This document shows positions 25,622 to 33,209 of a stretch of DNA of 64,000 nt, piece by piece. The number at the start of each line of letters is the position of its first letter. Within the stretch, counting starts at the first letter, position 1. Origin of the DNA: Acidipropionibacterium acidipropionici (GTDB taxonomy: Bacteria; Actinomycetota; Actinomycetes; Propionibacteriales; Propionibacteriaceae). A program made the translations under genes and the position numbers. Under the pieces are notes generated by a model. The model ran no database searches and had not been told where the DNA came from. It saw only the letters and a list, made by a program, of their open reading frames with translations. The stretch spans positions 2,385,551-2,449,550 of the forward strand of contig NZ_CP013126.1 of assembly GCF_001441165.1 (NCBI RefSeq). The letters are read 5' to 3'.

Positions 25622-26437
25622 GTGGCCCGTTTCATAGACATCGATGATCCCGCTGATCCCCGCCTGGCCGACTACGTGAGCCTGCGCGACGTCAACCTGC
25701 GCAAGAGCCTGGAGGCCGCCGAGGGGCTGTTCATCGCCGAAGGGGCCAAGATCATCCGGCGGGCCGCCGAGGCGGGATACCGGCCCCGGTCCTTCCTGCT
25801 GGCGCCGCGCTGGATCGATGGGCTCCGCGATCTGCTGGACGCCGTCGACGCTCCGGTCTACGTGGTGAGCGAGGCGATGGCCGAGACGGTCACCGGGTTC
25901 CACGTCCACCGCGGGGCGCTGGCCTCCATGGAGCGGGTCACCCGGTGGACCGAGGACGATCTCATGGACGCCCGGCGTCTGGTGGTGTGCGAGGACATCG
26001 TCGACCACACCAATGTGGGGGCCATCATCCGGTGCGCCGCCGGGCTGGGCTGGGACGGAGTGCTGCTGGCTCCGCGCGCCGCCGACCCGCTGTACCGGCG
26101 GGCCATCAAGACGTCGATGGGCACCGTCTTCGCCGAACCCTGGGCCCGGATGTCCGACTGGCGGCAGGGCCTGGAGCATCTCAAGGCCCACGGCTTCACG
26201 GTGGCGGCGATGGCGCTGAGCGAGGACTCGGTGAGCCTGGACGAGTTCGCCGCCGACCTGGCGCGGACGCCGAGGAAAGTGGCGCTGCTGATGGGCACCG
26301 AGGGGGCCGGGCTGTCCTCGCACTGGATCTCCCAGGCCGACGTCGTGGTCCGCATCCCGATGGCCCACGGCGTCGACTCCCTCAATGTCGCCGCCGCGGC
26401 GGCGGTGGCGTGCTACGCGCTCAACCGGTCGAGCTGA
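25622..26437 (+). CDS. TrmH/SpoU family RNA 2'-O-methyltransferase
   Basis: A 271-residue SPOUT methyltransferase: an N-terminal substrate-binding region (GLFIAEGAKIIRRA), then the knot domain with VVCEDIVDHTNVGAIIRCAA (motif 1), LLMGTEGAGLS (motif 2) and VRIPMAHGVDSLNVAAAAAV (motif 3). It modifies ribose 2'-OH of rRNA or tRNA, but the target cannot be read from sequence. The GTG at 25622 fits the leaderless spacing from TAGGCT. Its 3' end overlaps the antisense hipA remnant by 17 bp. Confidence 0.9.
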   Translation: MARFIDIDDPADPRLADYVSLRDVNLRKSLEAAEGLFIAEGAKIIRRAAEAGYRPRSFLLAPRWIDGLRDLLDAVDAPVYVVSEAMAETVTGFHVHRGALASMERVTRWTEDDLMDARRLVVCEDIVDHTNVGAIIRCAAGLGWDGVLLAPRAADPLYRRAIKTSMGTVFAEPWARMSDWRQGLEHLKAHGFTVAAMALSEDSVSLDEFAADLARTPRKVALLMGTEGAGLSSHWISQADVVVRIPMAHGVDSLNVAAAAAVACYALNRSS

Positions 26438-27089
26438 GCCAGGACTTCGCCTGTGCGGCCGCCTCGTGATCGAATGCAGGTTCCATGGCGGTGATCTCGG
26501 CCTCGGCGATACCGGACCGGCGGGCGTATTCCCGCCACCTGGCCGTGACTACAAGGACCTTCCTGACGGCAGAGGCAGCCGATTCAGGGTCGAGATCGAA
26601 GAGCGGGGCCGCGCGCGTGAAGAGCTGCTGACGGTCTGACGAAGTGTCGGCCGTCTCGGCGATCTCCGCGAAGCTGGATTCGGTGCCGTCGTGGCTCACC
26701 AGCCGGGTCATGGCAGACATGTACGGAATACGTATGACTGTCCCGTCGGGCCGGTACTCGCGATCGAAGCGGTCCAGGAGAAGCACGGGTCGGCCTCCGA
26801 CCCGGATGAGTCGTGTGGCCGGTACGTCGATGCCGCTGTCCTCGGCCATGCGTCCCAGGCGATGACGCTCAGATCATCGCTTTTCTCAGTCTGTCGTCGA
26901 CCCCCAGTAGCGCATCGAGGTCGTCTCAAGGAGCGCCGGATCGACCGGATAATGCCGGGGGTCTTCCAGATAGGACTGCTCGTAGTGGAACGCCAGGCGC
27001 CGTCCGCCGCCGGTGACGTACAGCGTCCCGACCCGGATCGTGTCGGGCCCGACCTGGGTCCACACGTGGATGCTCCGATCGCCCCTCAC
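26421..27089 (-). pseudogene. hipA: HipA-like toxin kinase, decayed
   Basis: Three pieces of a HipA-family protein lie in order on the minus strand but in different frames. First comes the N-terminal HipA domain (27089 to 26886, with SIHVWTQVGPDTIRVGTL and FHYEQSYLEDPRHYPVDPALL). Then, in another frame, LLGVDDRLRKAMI. Then, in a third frame, the start of the kinase domain (from about 26870; SGIDVPATRLIRVGGRPVLL, DRFDREYR, SAMTRL) joined to the C-terminal helices. The segment between the N-terminal domain and LLGVDD, and the catalytic NTDDHxRN part, are missing. At least two deletions and frameshifts are therefore present. The toxin should be inactive. Confidence 0.8.
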
Positions 27090-27379
27090 GGCGCGCTCCT
27101 GCGATCGAGTTCCGCGCCCGCGAGGAGTTGGCCGCGCTCACTGGCCCACGGACTGGTGGACTCGGTGACCTCGCCGAGTACACCGAGCGCTCGGGCGACT
27201 TTCAGAAGGTTGTCGAGCGAGGCGCCCTGCCCGGACTCGAGCCGCGTGAGGGTGGATTCGGAGACGTCGGCACGACGTGCCAGTTCCCGACGAGACAGGT
27301 GAAGCAATCGTCGCCAGTGCCGCAGGTTCTCCCCGATCTGCGTCATCGCGGACCGGACGCCGATCGGCTGCCGAGCCAT
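27086..27379 (-). CDS. hipB: HipB-like XRE-family antitoxin
   Basis: A 97-residue protein with a Cro/C1-type HTH (about 18-72: NLRHWRRLLHLSRRELARRA, DVSESTLTRLESGQG, SLDNLLKVARALG). It overlaps the start of the hipA remnant by ATGA, the usual antitoxin-toxin coupling. The ATG at 27379 was chosen because AAGGTGG lies 5 nt upstream; a GTG at 27388 is an alternative. Its reading frame is intact although the toxin is broken. The long palindrome directly upstream (27388-27453) is the obvious autoregulatory site. Confidence 0.85.
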   Translation of the reverse strand: MARQPIGVRSAMTQIGENLRHWRRLLHLSRRELARRADVSESTLTRLESGQGASLDNLLKVARALGVLGEVTESTSPWASERGQLLAGAELDRRSAP

Positions 27380-27387
27380 AAGGACCA

Positions 27388-27453
27388 CCTTCCCCTGTCA
27401 GATATGAACAGAAATCACCTGAGTTCTGTCATATCTGACGTGAACAGGGAAGG
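27388..27453. promoter_or_regulatory. Extended palindromic operator upstream of hipB
   Basis: GTCAGATATGAACAGAA (27397-27413) faces TTCTGTCATATCTGAC (27424-27439), complementary except for one extra A. Outer arms CCTTCCCCTGT (27388-27398) and ACAGGGAAGG (27444-27453) are also complementary apart from one extra C. TGAACAG occurs twice (27405-27411, 27441-27447). The position, between the def stop and the hipB start, fits a HipB operator; it could also terminate def transcription. Confidence 0.7.
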
Positions 27454-27458
27454 GGTGA

Positions 27459-28061
27459 TCAGCCCTTCGGGTGGACCGGCCAGTCCTCCGGGTAGAGGTG
27501 GTCGAGGTTCTCGTGCTGCTCGTCGAGCTTGCGGCGGGAGCGCTTGGAGAGCCGGTCGCCGAACACCGTGCCGTTGCAGTGATCGGTCTCGTGCTGGAGG
27601 CAGCGGGCGAAGAAGCCGGTGCCGGTGACGGTGAACTCGGTGCCCCACGGGTCCTGGCCGGTGCAGGTGGCCAGGTCGGGGCGGGCCAGCGGCTGGAAGG
27701 CGCCGGGCCACGACAGGCAGCCCTCGTCGCCGGAGACCAGGTTACGGTCGCGGCCGGTGGGCAGGGTCACCACCGGATTGCACACCGCACCCTTGTGGGG
27801 GCGTCCGTCGTCATCGGGGCAGTCGTAGACGAACAAGGAGAGGCCCAGGCCCACCTGGGTGGCGGCCAGCCCGACCCCCTCGGCGGCGGTCATGGTGGCG
27901 AACATGTCGCGGATGAGCACGCGCAGGTCGTCGTCGAACTCGGTGACGGGTTCGGTCTGCGCATGCAGCACCGGCTCACCCCACCGGGTCACCCGCCGAA
28001 GCGTCCCCCCGGTCAACAGATCCGCCCATCCGGGGTTCTCGGTCGGGGTGTTGTCGCGCAT
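27459..28061 (-). CDS. def: Peptide deformylase
   Basis: Metalloenzyme removing the N-formyl group from nascent proteins. The 200-residue protein has all three motifs: GVGLAATQ (62-69), EGCLS (113-117; Cys metal ligand) and HETDH (157-161). Actinobacterial type 1/3-like features include the long N-terminus before the domain and a C-terminal extension. The ATG at 28061 has AAGGAGC upstream, which decides the start; the frame continues upstream into unrelated sequence. Confidence 0.95.
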   Translation of the reverse strand: MRDNTPTENPGWADLLTGGTLRRVTRWGEPVLHAQTEPVTEFDDDLRVLIRDMFATMTAAEGVGLAATQVGLGLSLFVYDCPDDDGRPHKGAVCNPVVTLPTGRDRNLVSGDEGCLSWPGAFQPLARPDLATCTGQDPWGTEFTVTGTGFFARCLQHETDHCNGTVFGDRLSKRSRRKLDEQHENLDHLYPEDWPVHPKG

Positions 28062-28098
28062 GGATGCTCCTTGAAGATGCTGGGAAACGCGCCTGATT

Positions 28099-29136
28099 CT
28101 ACGCAGTTCCGAGCAGTACGTGCGTCGCGCCGGGACGGTCCAGCCGGACGTCCGCACGCCAGCCGTCGGGTGTGCGCACCATACCCACCACGACACCGTC
28201 GTCCTGCTGCGCTACCCAGACCCGGTCCCCGTCGGAGGTGATGTCGCGCGGATTCGCGCCGCTGCAGTCGAACTCCTCGGACACGCTCACGTTGCCCGAC
28301 CACGTCGTGAGGGCGTCCAGGCCGGTGAGCACCGAGACCGTCCCCAGCATCCGGTTGGCCACCAGCAGGTCGCCCCCGCCGGTCGGGATGAGCCCCGAGG
28401 GCTGCGAACGCCCATGGGCGGAGGCGGGCACCGGCGTGCGGGGATGCCAGTCCTTGGCCCAGACGTCGTCGCCGGCCGCGCGGGTGAAGATCAGCACCTC
28501 GCCCGACAACTCGCCGTCGACCACCAGCACCTGGCGAGTACCGCGGGTGGTGAGCACCAGATGGCGGGGGCCGAAGCCGTGAGGTGTCTCGATGACACCG
28601 ATCTGCTCCAGCCCGGCGGGCCCGAACTTGAGGATCCGAATGAGATCGGCCCCCAGATCGGTGACGGCCAGATGGGTGCGGTCCAGCCAGGTCACCTGAT
28701 GGGAATGGGCCGACTCCTGGCGGCCGGTCACCGGGCCGTGGCCCTCGAAACGGATCCGGGCCGCCTGCTGCGGCCCGTCACCCCACCGGTCCAGCTCGAT
28801 CATCGAGACCTCGCCGGATCCGTAGTGGGCGATCGCCAGCAGACGCCCCGAGGGGTCGAGGGCGGCGTGGCAGGGCAGCCCGCCGCCCAGATCCAGATCC
28901 GCGGTGATCGACAGGCGGGACGGGTCCACCAGCCACAGGTGGGCATCGCGCTCCCCGATGACGGCCAGCCCCGAGGGGGTCGGCGTCACCCAGGAGGCGT
29001 CGCCCAGGACCAGCTCGCCGGTCACCTCCGCCGTCGTCGGCTCCTCCCCGGTGGCGACCAGCCAGGTGGTGAGGCCGCCGGGCCCCGAATCAGTGGTGTA
29101 GCCGGAGGCGAGCACGGGGATGGGGCGACTGGTCAT
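28099..29136 (-). CDS. Lactonase family (beta-propeller) protein
   Basis: A 345-residue protein matching the lactonase/6-phosphogluconolactonase-like seven-bladed propeller family (Pgl/YkgB type). Supporting segments are GGLPCHAALDPSGRLLAIAH, the SAHSHQVTW, TDLGADLIRILKF and GFGPRHLVL motifs, and blade-like repeats. It has no signal peptide. Its role as a 6-phosphogluconolactonase is possible but not shown. TAGCCT (minus strand, 29143-29148) lies 6 nt before the ATG. It is divergent from xerC. Confidence 0.86.
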   Translation of the reverse strand: MTSRPIPVLASGYTTDSGPGGLTTWLVATGEEPTTAEVTGELVLGDASWVTPTPSGLAVIGERDAHLWLVDPSRLSITADLDLGGGLPCHAALDPSGRLLAIAHYGSGEVSMIELDRWGDGPQQAARIRFEGHGPVTGRQESAHSHQVTWLDRTHLAVTDLGADLIRILKFGPAGLEQIGVIETPHGFGPRHLVLTTRGTRQVLVVDGELSGEVLIFTRAAGDDVWAKDWHPRTPVPASAHGRSQPSGLIPTGGGDLLVANRMLGTVSVLTGLDALTTWSGNVSVSEEFDCSGANPRDITSDGDRVWVAQQDDGVVVGMVRTPDGWRADVRLDRPGATHVLLGTA

Positions 29137-29193
29137 GTCCCGAGGCTAGCGGGCGCACGCTCGTGACACAGTGGGGGAGTGGGAGGTGGAGGA

Positions 29194-30138
29194 ATGAGCG
29201 AGGACGGGGACGAAACGGCCCAGGCGCTGCCCGATGCGCTGTCGGTGCCCCTGGAGGATTTCTGCACCCACCTGGTCGCCGACCTGTCACGGTCGGCGCA
29301 CACCGTCGAGGCTTACCGGACCGACCTCACCGAGCTGTTCACCGACCTCGCCGGCCACGGCGTCACCCGGCTGGCCGACGTCGGGCTGGCAGACCTGCGC
29401 GGCTGGCTGGCCCGCCAGCGCAGCGCCGGAATGGCACCGGCCACCCTGCAGCGGCACTGGGCCAGCATCCGGGTTTTCTTCCGCTGGACCCGCGACGAGG
29501 GACTCACGGCCACCGACCCGGCCGCCGTGCTGAGATCGGCGAAAGTCCCGAAACGACTGCCGCGCACCCTGGGCATCGACCAGGCCCGCCGGATCCTCGA
29601 CGACGCCGTGGCCGCCGCCCGCACCGACGAGACCCCCAAGGGCGCCCGCGACGCCGCGATCCTCGAGGTGCTCTACGGCTCGGGTATCCGCGTCGCCGAA
29701 CTGTGCGGCCTGGATCTGGGCGCCGTCGATCGGGCCCGGGGCACCCTGAGGGTCCTCGGCAAGGGGGACAAGGAGCGGACCGTCCCGCTGGGGGATCCGG
29801 GGATGAGAGCCCTCGACGCGTGGCTCGGCCGCCGCGGCGAATGGATGTCCGAGGCCTCCGGTGACGCCGTGTTCCTCGGAGCCAGGGGAGGCCGGATCGA
29901 CCCGCGGGTGGTGCGCCGCGTCGTCCACCAGCACCTGCGCACCGACGGAGAGGCCCCCGATCTGGGGCCCCACGGGCTGCGCCACGCGATGGCCACGCAT
30001 CTGCTGGAGGGGGGCGCGGACCTGCGCACCGTCCAGGAGATCCTGGGCCACGAGTCCCTGGCCACCACGCAGATCTATACCCACGTCTCCACCGAGAGGC
30101 TCCGGCGAGCCTTCAATCAGGCCCACCCGCGTGCCTGA
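29194..30138 (+). CDS. xerC: Tyrosine recombinase XerC
   Basis: Site-specific recombinase for chromosome dimer resolution at dif. The 314-residue protein has an N-terminal SAM-like core-binding domain (about 18-105) and a catalytic domain with the full set R166, K190, H260, R263, H286 and Y295 (HGLRHAMATHLLEGG, LGHESLATTQIYTHVS). Its location next to an M23 peptidase and near rpsB is the usual actinobacterial xerC neighbourhood, which favours XerC over a phage integrase. GGGAGG at 29181-29186 is 7 nt before the ATG. Confidence 0.94.
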   Translation: MSEDGDETAQALPDALSVPLEDFCTHLVADLSRSAHTVEAYRTDLTELFTDLAGHGVTRLADVGLADLRGWLARQRSAGMAPATLQRHWASIRVFFRWTRDEGLTATDPAAVLRSAKVPKRLPRTLGIDQARRILDDAVAAARTDETPKGARDAAILEVLYGSGIRVAELCGLDLGAVDRARGTLRVLGKGDKERTVPLGDPGMRALDAWLGRRGEWMSEASGDAVFLGARGGRIDPRVVRRVVHQHLRTDGEAPDLGPHGLRHAMATHLLEGGADLRTVQEILGHESLATTQIYTHVSTERLRRAFNQAHPRA

Positions 30139-30154
30139 CTGATCGCCGCAGGGC

Positions 30155-31162
30155 TCAGCGCAGGTAGCCCATCGGATCCACGAGTGATCCGTTGCGCTCC
30201 ATCCCGAAGTGCAGGTGGCAGCCGGTCGAGAACCCTGTGGTGCCCACGATGCCGAGCACCTGGCAGCGGGCCACCACGGAGCCGACCGCCGCGCCGGGGG
30301 CCGACAGATGGTTGTAGGTGGTGCGCACCCGTGCCCCGGCGACCACCCCGTGATCGACGACCACCCTGTTGCCCCAGGCAGCGCTGTAACCCGACTCGAC
30401 CACCCGGCCGGTCGCCGCGGCCTGCACGGGGGTGCCGCACGCGGCGGCGAAGTCTGTGCCGTCGTGGAGCTTGTAGATGCCGCGGACCGGGTGGAAGCGC
30501 ATCCCGAAGGGCGAGGAGATGGGTCCCGGGGCGGGCCGGGAGAAGGTGCCCGGCTGCCCCGCGCCGACGGCCATGGGCATTCCGATGCCCGGATCGAATC
30601 CCGGCGGGGGCTGGGAGGGCTTGTGACCGGCCGGCCACAGCCGCACCGGGCCGCGGGTTCGGGTGTCGGTCTGCACGCCCACCAGACTCAACGGGTTCTC
30701 GTAGGTCTTCCCGCGCAGCAGCCCCCAGTGCAGGCAGGACACGGCGCAGTGGCTGCCGGCGGCCAGTTCGCCCAGGATCTGCCCGGCCGCGACCGCCTGC
30801 CCGACGACCACGACGGCCAGGACCGGTTGGTGGGTGGTGCGTCGCCCGTCGGGCAGTTGGACAGAGACGGTGGGGGTCCCCGCCACCACGCCGGCGAAGA
30901 CCACCACACCTGCGGTGGCCGATCGCACCGGGTCGCCGATCTCGGCGGCCAGATCGACGCCGCGATGGCCGGCCAGCCACCGCTGGGCCGGTGGGGCGAA
31001 GCCGTCCAGGACCCTGCCCGCAACGGGCGGCGCGAGGCCGACGTCGGCCCAGGCGCGGGGCGCGTTTCGTGCTCCGATGCATGACAGGAGCAGGGTCGCC
31101 AGGACCGTACAGGCAAGGGTGGCGGCCCACTGGCGGGCGGGGGTTCTCAGTGCACCTCTCAT
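30155..31162 (-). CDS. M23 (LytM) peptidase with two tandem domains, first degenerate
   Basis: A 335-residue exported peptidoglycan hydrolase. The signal peptide holds a lipobox-like LLSC with C28, so it may be a lipoprotein. Two LytM-like domains follow. Domain 1 (about 46-165) keeps H66xxxD70 and H145, but the first His of the HxH motif is C143, so it is probably inactive. Domain 2 (about 212-333) has the full zinc set: H233xxxD237, H285 and H316-x-H318 (CHLHFGMERNG). A Pro-rich linker separates them. Single-domain M23 proteins are common next to xerC/rpsB; the doubled form is unusual. Confidence 0.9.
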   Translation of the reverse strand: MRGALRTPARQWAATLACTVLATLLLSCIGARNAPRAWADVGLAPPVAGRVLDGFAPPAQRWLAGHRGVDLAAEIGDPVRSATAGVVVFAGVVAGTPTVSVQLPDGRRTTHQPVLAVVVVGQAVAAGQILGELAAGSHCAVSCLHWGLLRGKTYENPLSLVGVQTDTRTRGPVRLWPAGHKPSQPPPGFDPGIGMPMAVGAGQPGTFSRPAPGPISSPFGMRFHPVRGIYKLHDGTDFAAACGTPVQAAATGRVVESGYSAAWGNRVVVDHGVVAGARVRTTYNHLSAPGAAVGSVVARCQVLGIVGTTGFSTGCHLHFGMERNGSLVDPMGYLR

Positions 31163-31211
31163 ACTTCAGTTCTCGCTGTCGGGACCCCCGATCTGTCGAT
31201 GACGGCAACAT

Positions 31212-31261
31212 CTGTGGACAACTTCTTCGCAACGCCACTTCGGGCCGTCCCTGTGGACAAC
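31212..31261. promoter_or_regulatory. Pair of DnaA-box-like sequences
   Basis: TGTGGACAA occurs at 31213-31221 and 31252-31260, each within the identical 11-mer CTGTGGACAAC. Its reverse complement TTGTCCACA is the actinobacterial DnaA-box consensus. The copies are 39 bp apart in the same orientation, in the 103-bp gap between the M23 gene start and the end of the SWIM gene. Confidence 0.5.
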
Positions 31262-31265
31262 CGGT

Positions 31266-33209
31266 TCAGCGCACGTCGATGGTGGCGAGAAGCCGCAGTT
31301 CGACGCGCACCCAGGCGGCCCCCGGATCGGGGCCCCGCAGGGCGTCGAGGTCGGCGGCGAGGCGATGCAGGCCGATGCGATGCAGCCTCTCGCAGGCGCT
31401 GACGACCCGGCCCGGGAAAGCCCCGCCGACGTGACGCAGACCCGCATGGGCGGCGTCTGCCATCAGGTCGGCGGCGGCCGCCAGGGCCCGGTCGAGCTCA
31501 TCGCCCGGGTCCGGGGCGCCATGCATCAGAGCATCCGCGTCCCCGCCCTCGGTCAGGTCGGGCACAACGATCCCGTCGGGGGTCGCCACCGCCAGCGGAT
31601 CGATGAGAAGTCGGCCCGACCTGCGTCCCAGCACTGCGCTGATCATCTGAGGGCCGGACGCCAGGGCTGTGGCCAGTGCGTCCAGGCCGGCCGGGGCGGC
31701 GGGCCGGTAGCGGGCCACCACCTGCGCGCGGTGCCCGTCGGCGTCGGTGACGTCGGCGGTGAGCAGCTGGTCTCCCGGGCTGTAGCCGATCGTCCCCACC
31801 TCGGCGACCTCCACCTCCCGCACCGATTCGGCGGCCACCCGAGGGCGGACCAGCCGGAAACTGCGCGCGGCCAGCTGTTCCAGGGCCTCGGAGTAGTCGC
31901 TCACCACCAGGCCCGGTTGCAGCGCCCGGGCCCAGATCTGCGGGGGAGTGGTGACGGTGGTCTTCGCCACGCGGCTGTTGGCCAGGCTGAGCATCCGGGC
32001 CGCCGACCGGGAGGCGGACTCGGTCACCAGGCTGCCGCGGGCCAGGTCGCCGATCCGCACGCCGCCCGCCCGGTTCCCGGCCGTGCTGTGCGGCGCATCC
32101 TCCGAAGGCTGGTGGGTGCGGGTCCTCAGCGCCACCACGACCGCGGAGTCGACGTCCCCCAGGAAGATGTCGGTGGTCACCGTGACGGGCCCCTCGACCC
32201 TGGAGCCGTCATCGTCGGACCGCGACACCCGGGCCCCCAGTCCGACCAGGCGCACCCTCCTCATCGGGGTGGACGCCGCGACCCCGGAGCCGAGAACGGC
32301 CGCGGCACCGAGGGTCCCGGCCGCCTGTGCGCGTGCGTGGGACTCGGCGAGCAGCTCGGCGGTGATCCGCCTCGAGTATCCGGAGTGGCCGGTGGCGTAG
32401 GCGCTGAGCTGGTCGGAGAGGTCGTCGGCCACCGCCACCGCCCAGCGCAGCCCGGCCCGGTCCAGCCGGGCCCGGGCGGCGGCCAGACGCTGGGTGAGGG
32501 TGCCGGCGCTCTGCCTGACGCCGTCGGACAGGACGATGCGCGCGATCCCGGTGAGATCGTCGGTGCGGGTGGCCGCCGAGGCCACCCCGCCCAGGGGCAG
32601 TTCCACCCGCCGTGAGGACGGGTCCTGATGGTCGGCCAGTCTCCAGGCCAGCACCGCGACGGCGATCTGCTCGGCCCGGGCGGCGGCGTCGACGTCGGTG
32701 TGCGCGGCCCCCAGATCGCCGGGCACCAGGAACCTGACGGTGGTGGACGGCAGCTCGACGGCGGCCGCATTGGCGCCCACCGCCGGGCAGGAGGGGTCGG
32801 GGCGCAGCACCACCGCCACCAGACCGGAGGCGATCCGTGACCGGGCCGCCTCCAGGACGGCGGTGCCGTAGCGCCTCACGAGCTCCTCGTCGTCGACGCA
32901 GGACGGCGTCCACCCCTCGGGTGAGGCTTCGGGTGCGGTGGGCGGCAGGGAGGCACGGTAGGAGAGGACGGCGGCGAGGATGTGGCGGCACAGGCCGGTG
33001 GCGGCGCAGGAGCAGCGGGCCCCCTCCAGGCCGGAGGAGTCGATCACGGCCCGGGCGCCGTCGCCGAAGTCGCAGGTGACCGTGCCGTCGTCATCGGCCC
33101 GGCACCGGGTGGCGGGCTCCTCGGCGAGCCGCGCGGCCCGCTTGACCAGGCCGCGGTTGGTGAGGGCGGCCAGGGCGTCCTGATCCAGAGCGGTCAGATC
33201 GGCGCGCAT
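31266..33209 (-). CDS. SWIM zinc finger protein (YehQ-like), last gene of the MoxR operon
   Basis: A 647-residue protein with an N-terminal SWIM zinc finger, C66-x-C68-x5-C74-x-H76, thought to bind DNA or protein. The remaining 550 residues are alpha/beta, Ala/Arg-rich and have no recognised domain. The start ATG at 33209 shares a base with the stop of the VWA gene, so the two are coupled. SWIM genes at the end of MoxR-DUF5682-VWA operons are known from many bacteria, including yehQ of E. coli. No enzymatic motif was found. It is the last gene; 4 bp after its stop lies the DnaA-box pair. Confidence 0.88.
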   Translation of the reverse strand: MRADLTALDQDALAALTNRGLVKRAARLAEEPATRCRADDDGTVTCDFGDGARAVIDSSGLEGARCSCAATGLCRHILAAVLSYRASLPPTAPEASPEGWTPSCVDDEELVRRYGTAVLEAARSRIASGLVAVVLRPDPSCPAVGANAAAVELPSTTVRFLVPGDLGAAHTDVDAAARAEQIAVAVLAWRLADHQDPSSRRVELPLGGVASAATRTDDLTGIARIVLSDGVRQSAGTLTQRLAAARARLDRAGLRWAVAVADDLSDQLSAYATGHSGYSRRITAELLAESHARAQAAGTLGAAAVLGSGVAASTPMRRVRLVGLGARVSRSDDDGSRVEGPVTVTTDIFLGDVDSAVVVALRTRTHQPSEDAPHSTAGNRAGGVRIGDLARGSLVTESASRSAARMLSLANSRVAKTTVTTPPQIWARALQPGLVVSDYSEALEQLAARSFRLVRPRVAAESVREVEVAEVGTIGYSPGDQLLTADVTDADGHRAQVVARYRPAAPAGLDALATALASGPQMISAVLGRRSGRLLIDPLAVATPDGIVVPDLTEGGDADALMHGAPDPGDELDRALAAAADLMADAAHAGLRHVGGAFPGRVVSACERLHRIGLHRLAADLDALRGPDPGAAWVRVELRLLATIDVR

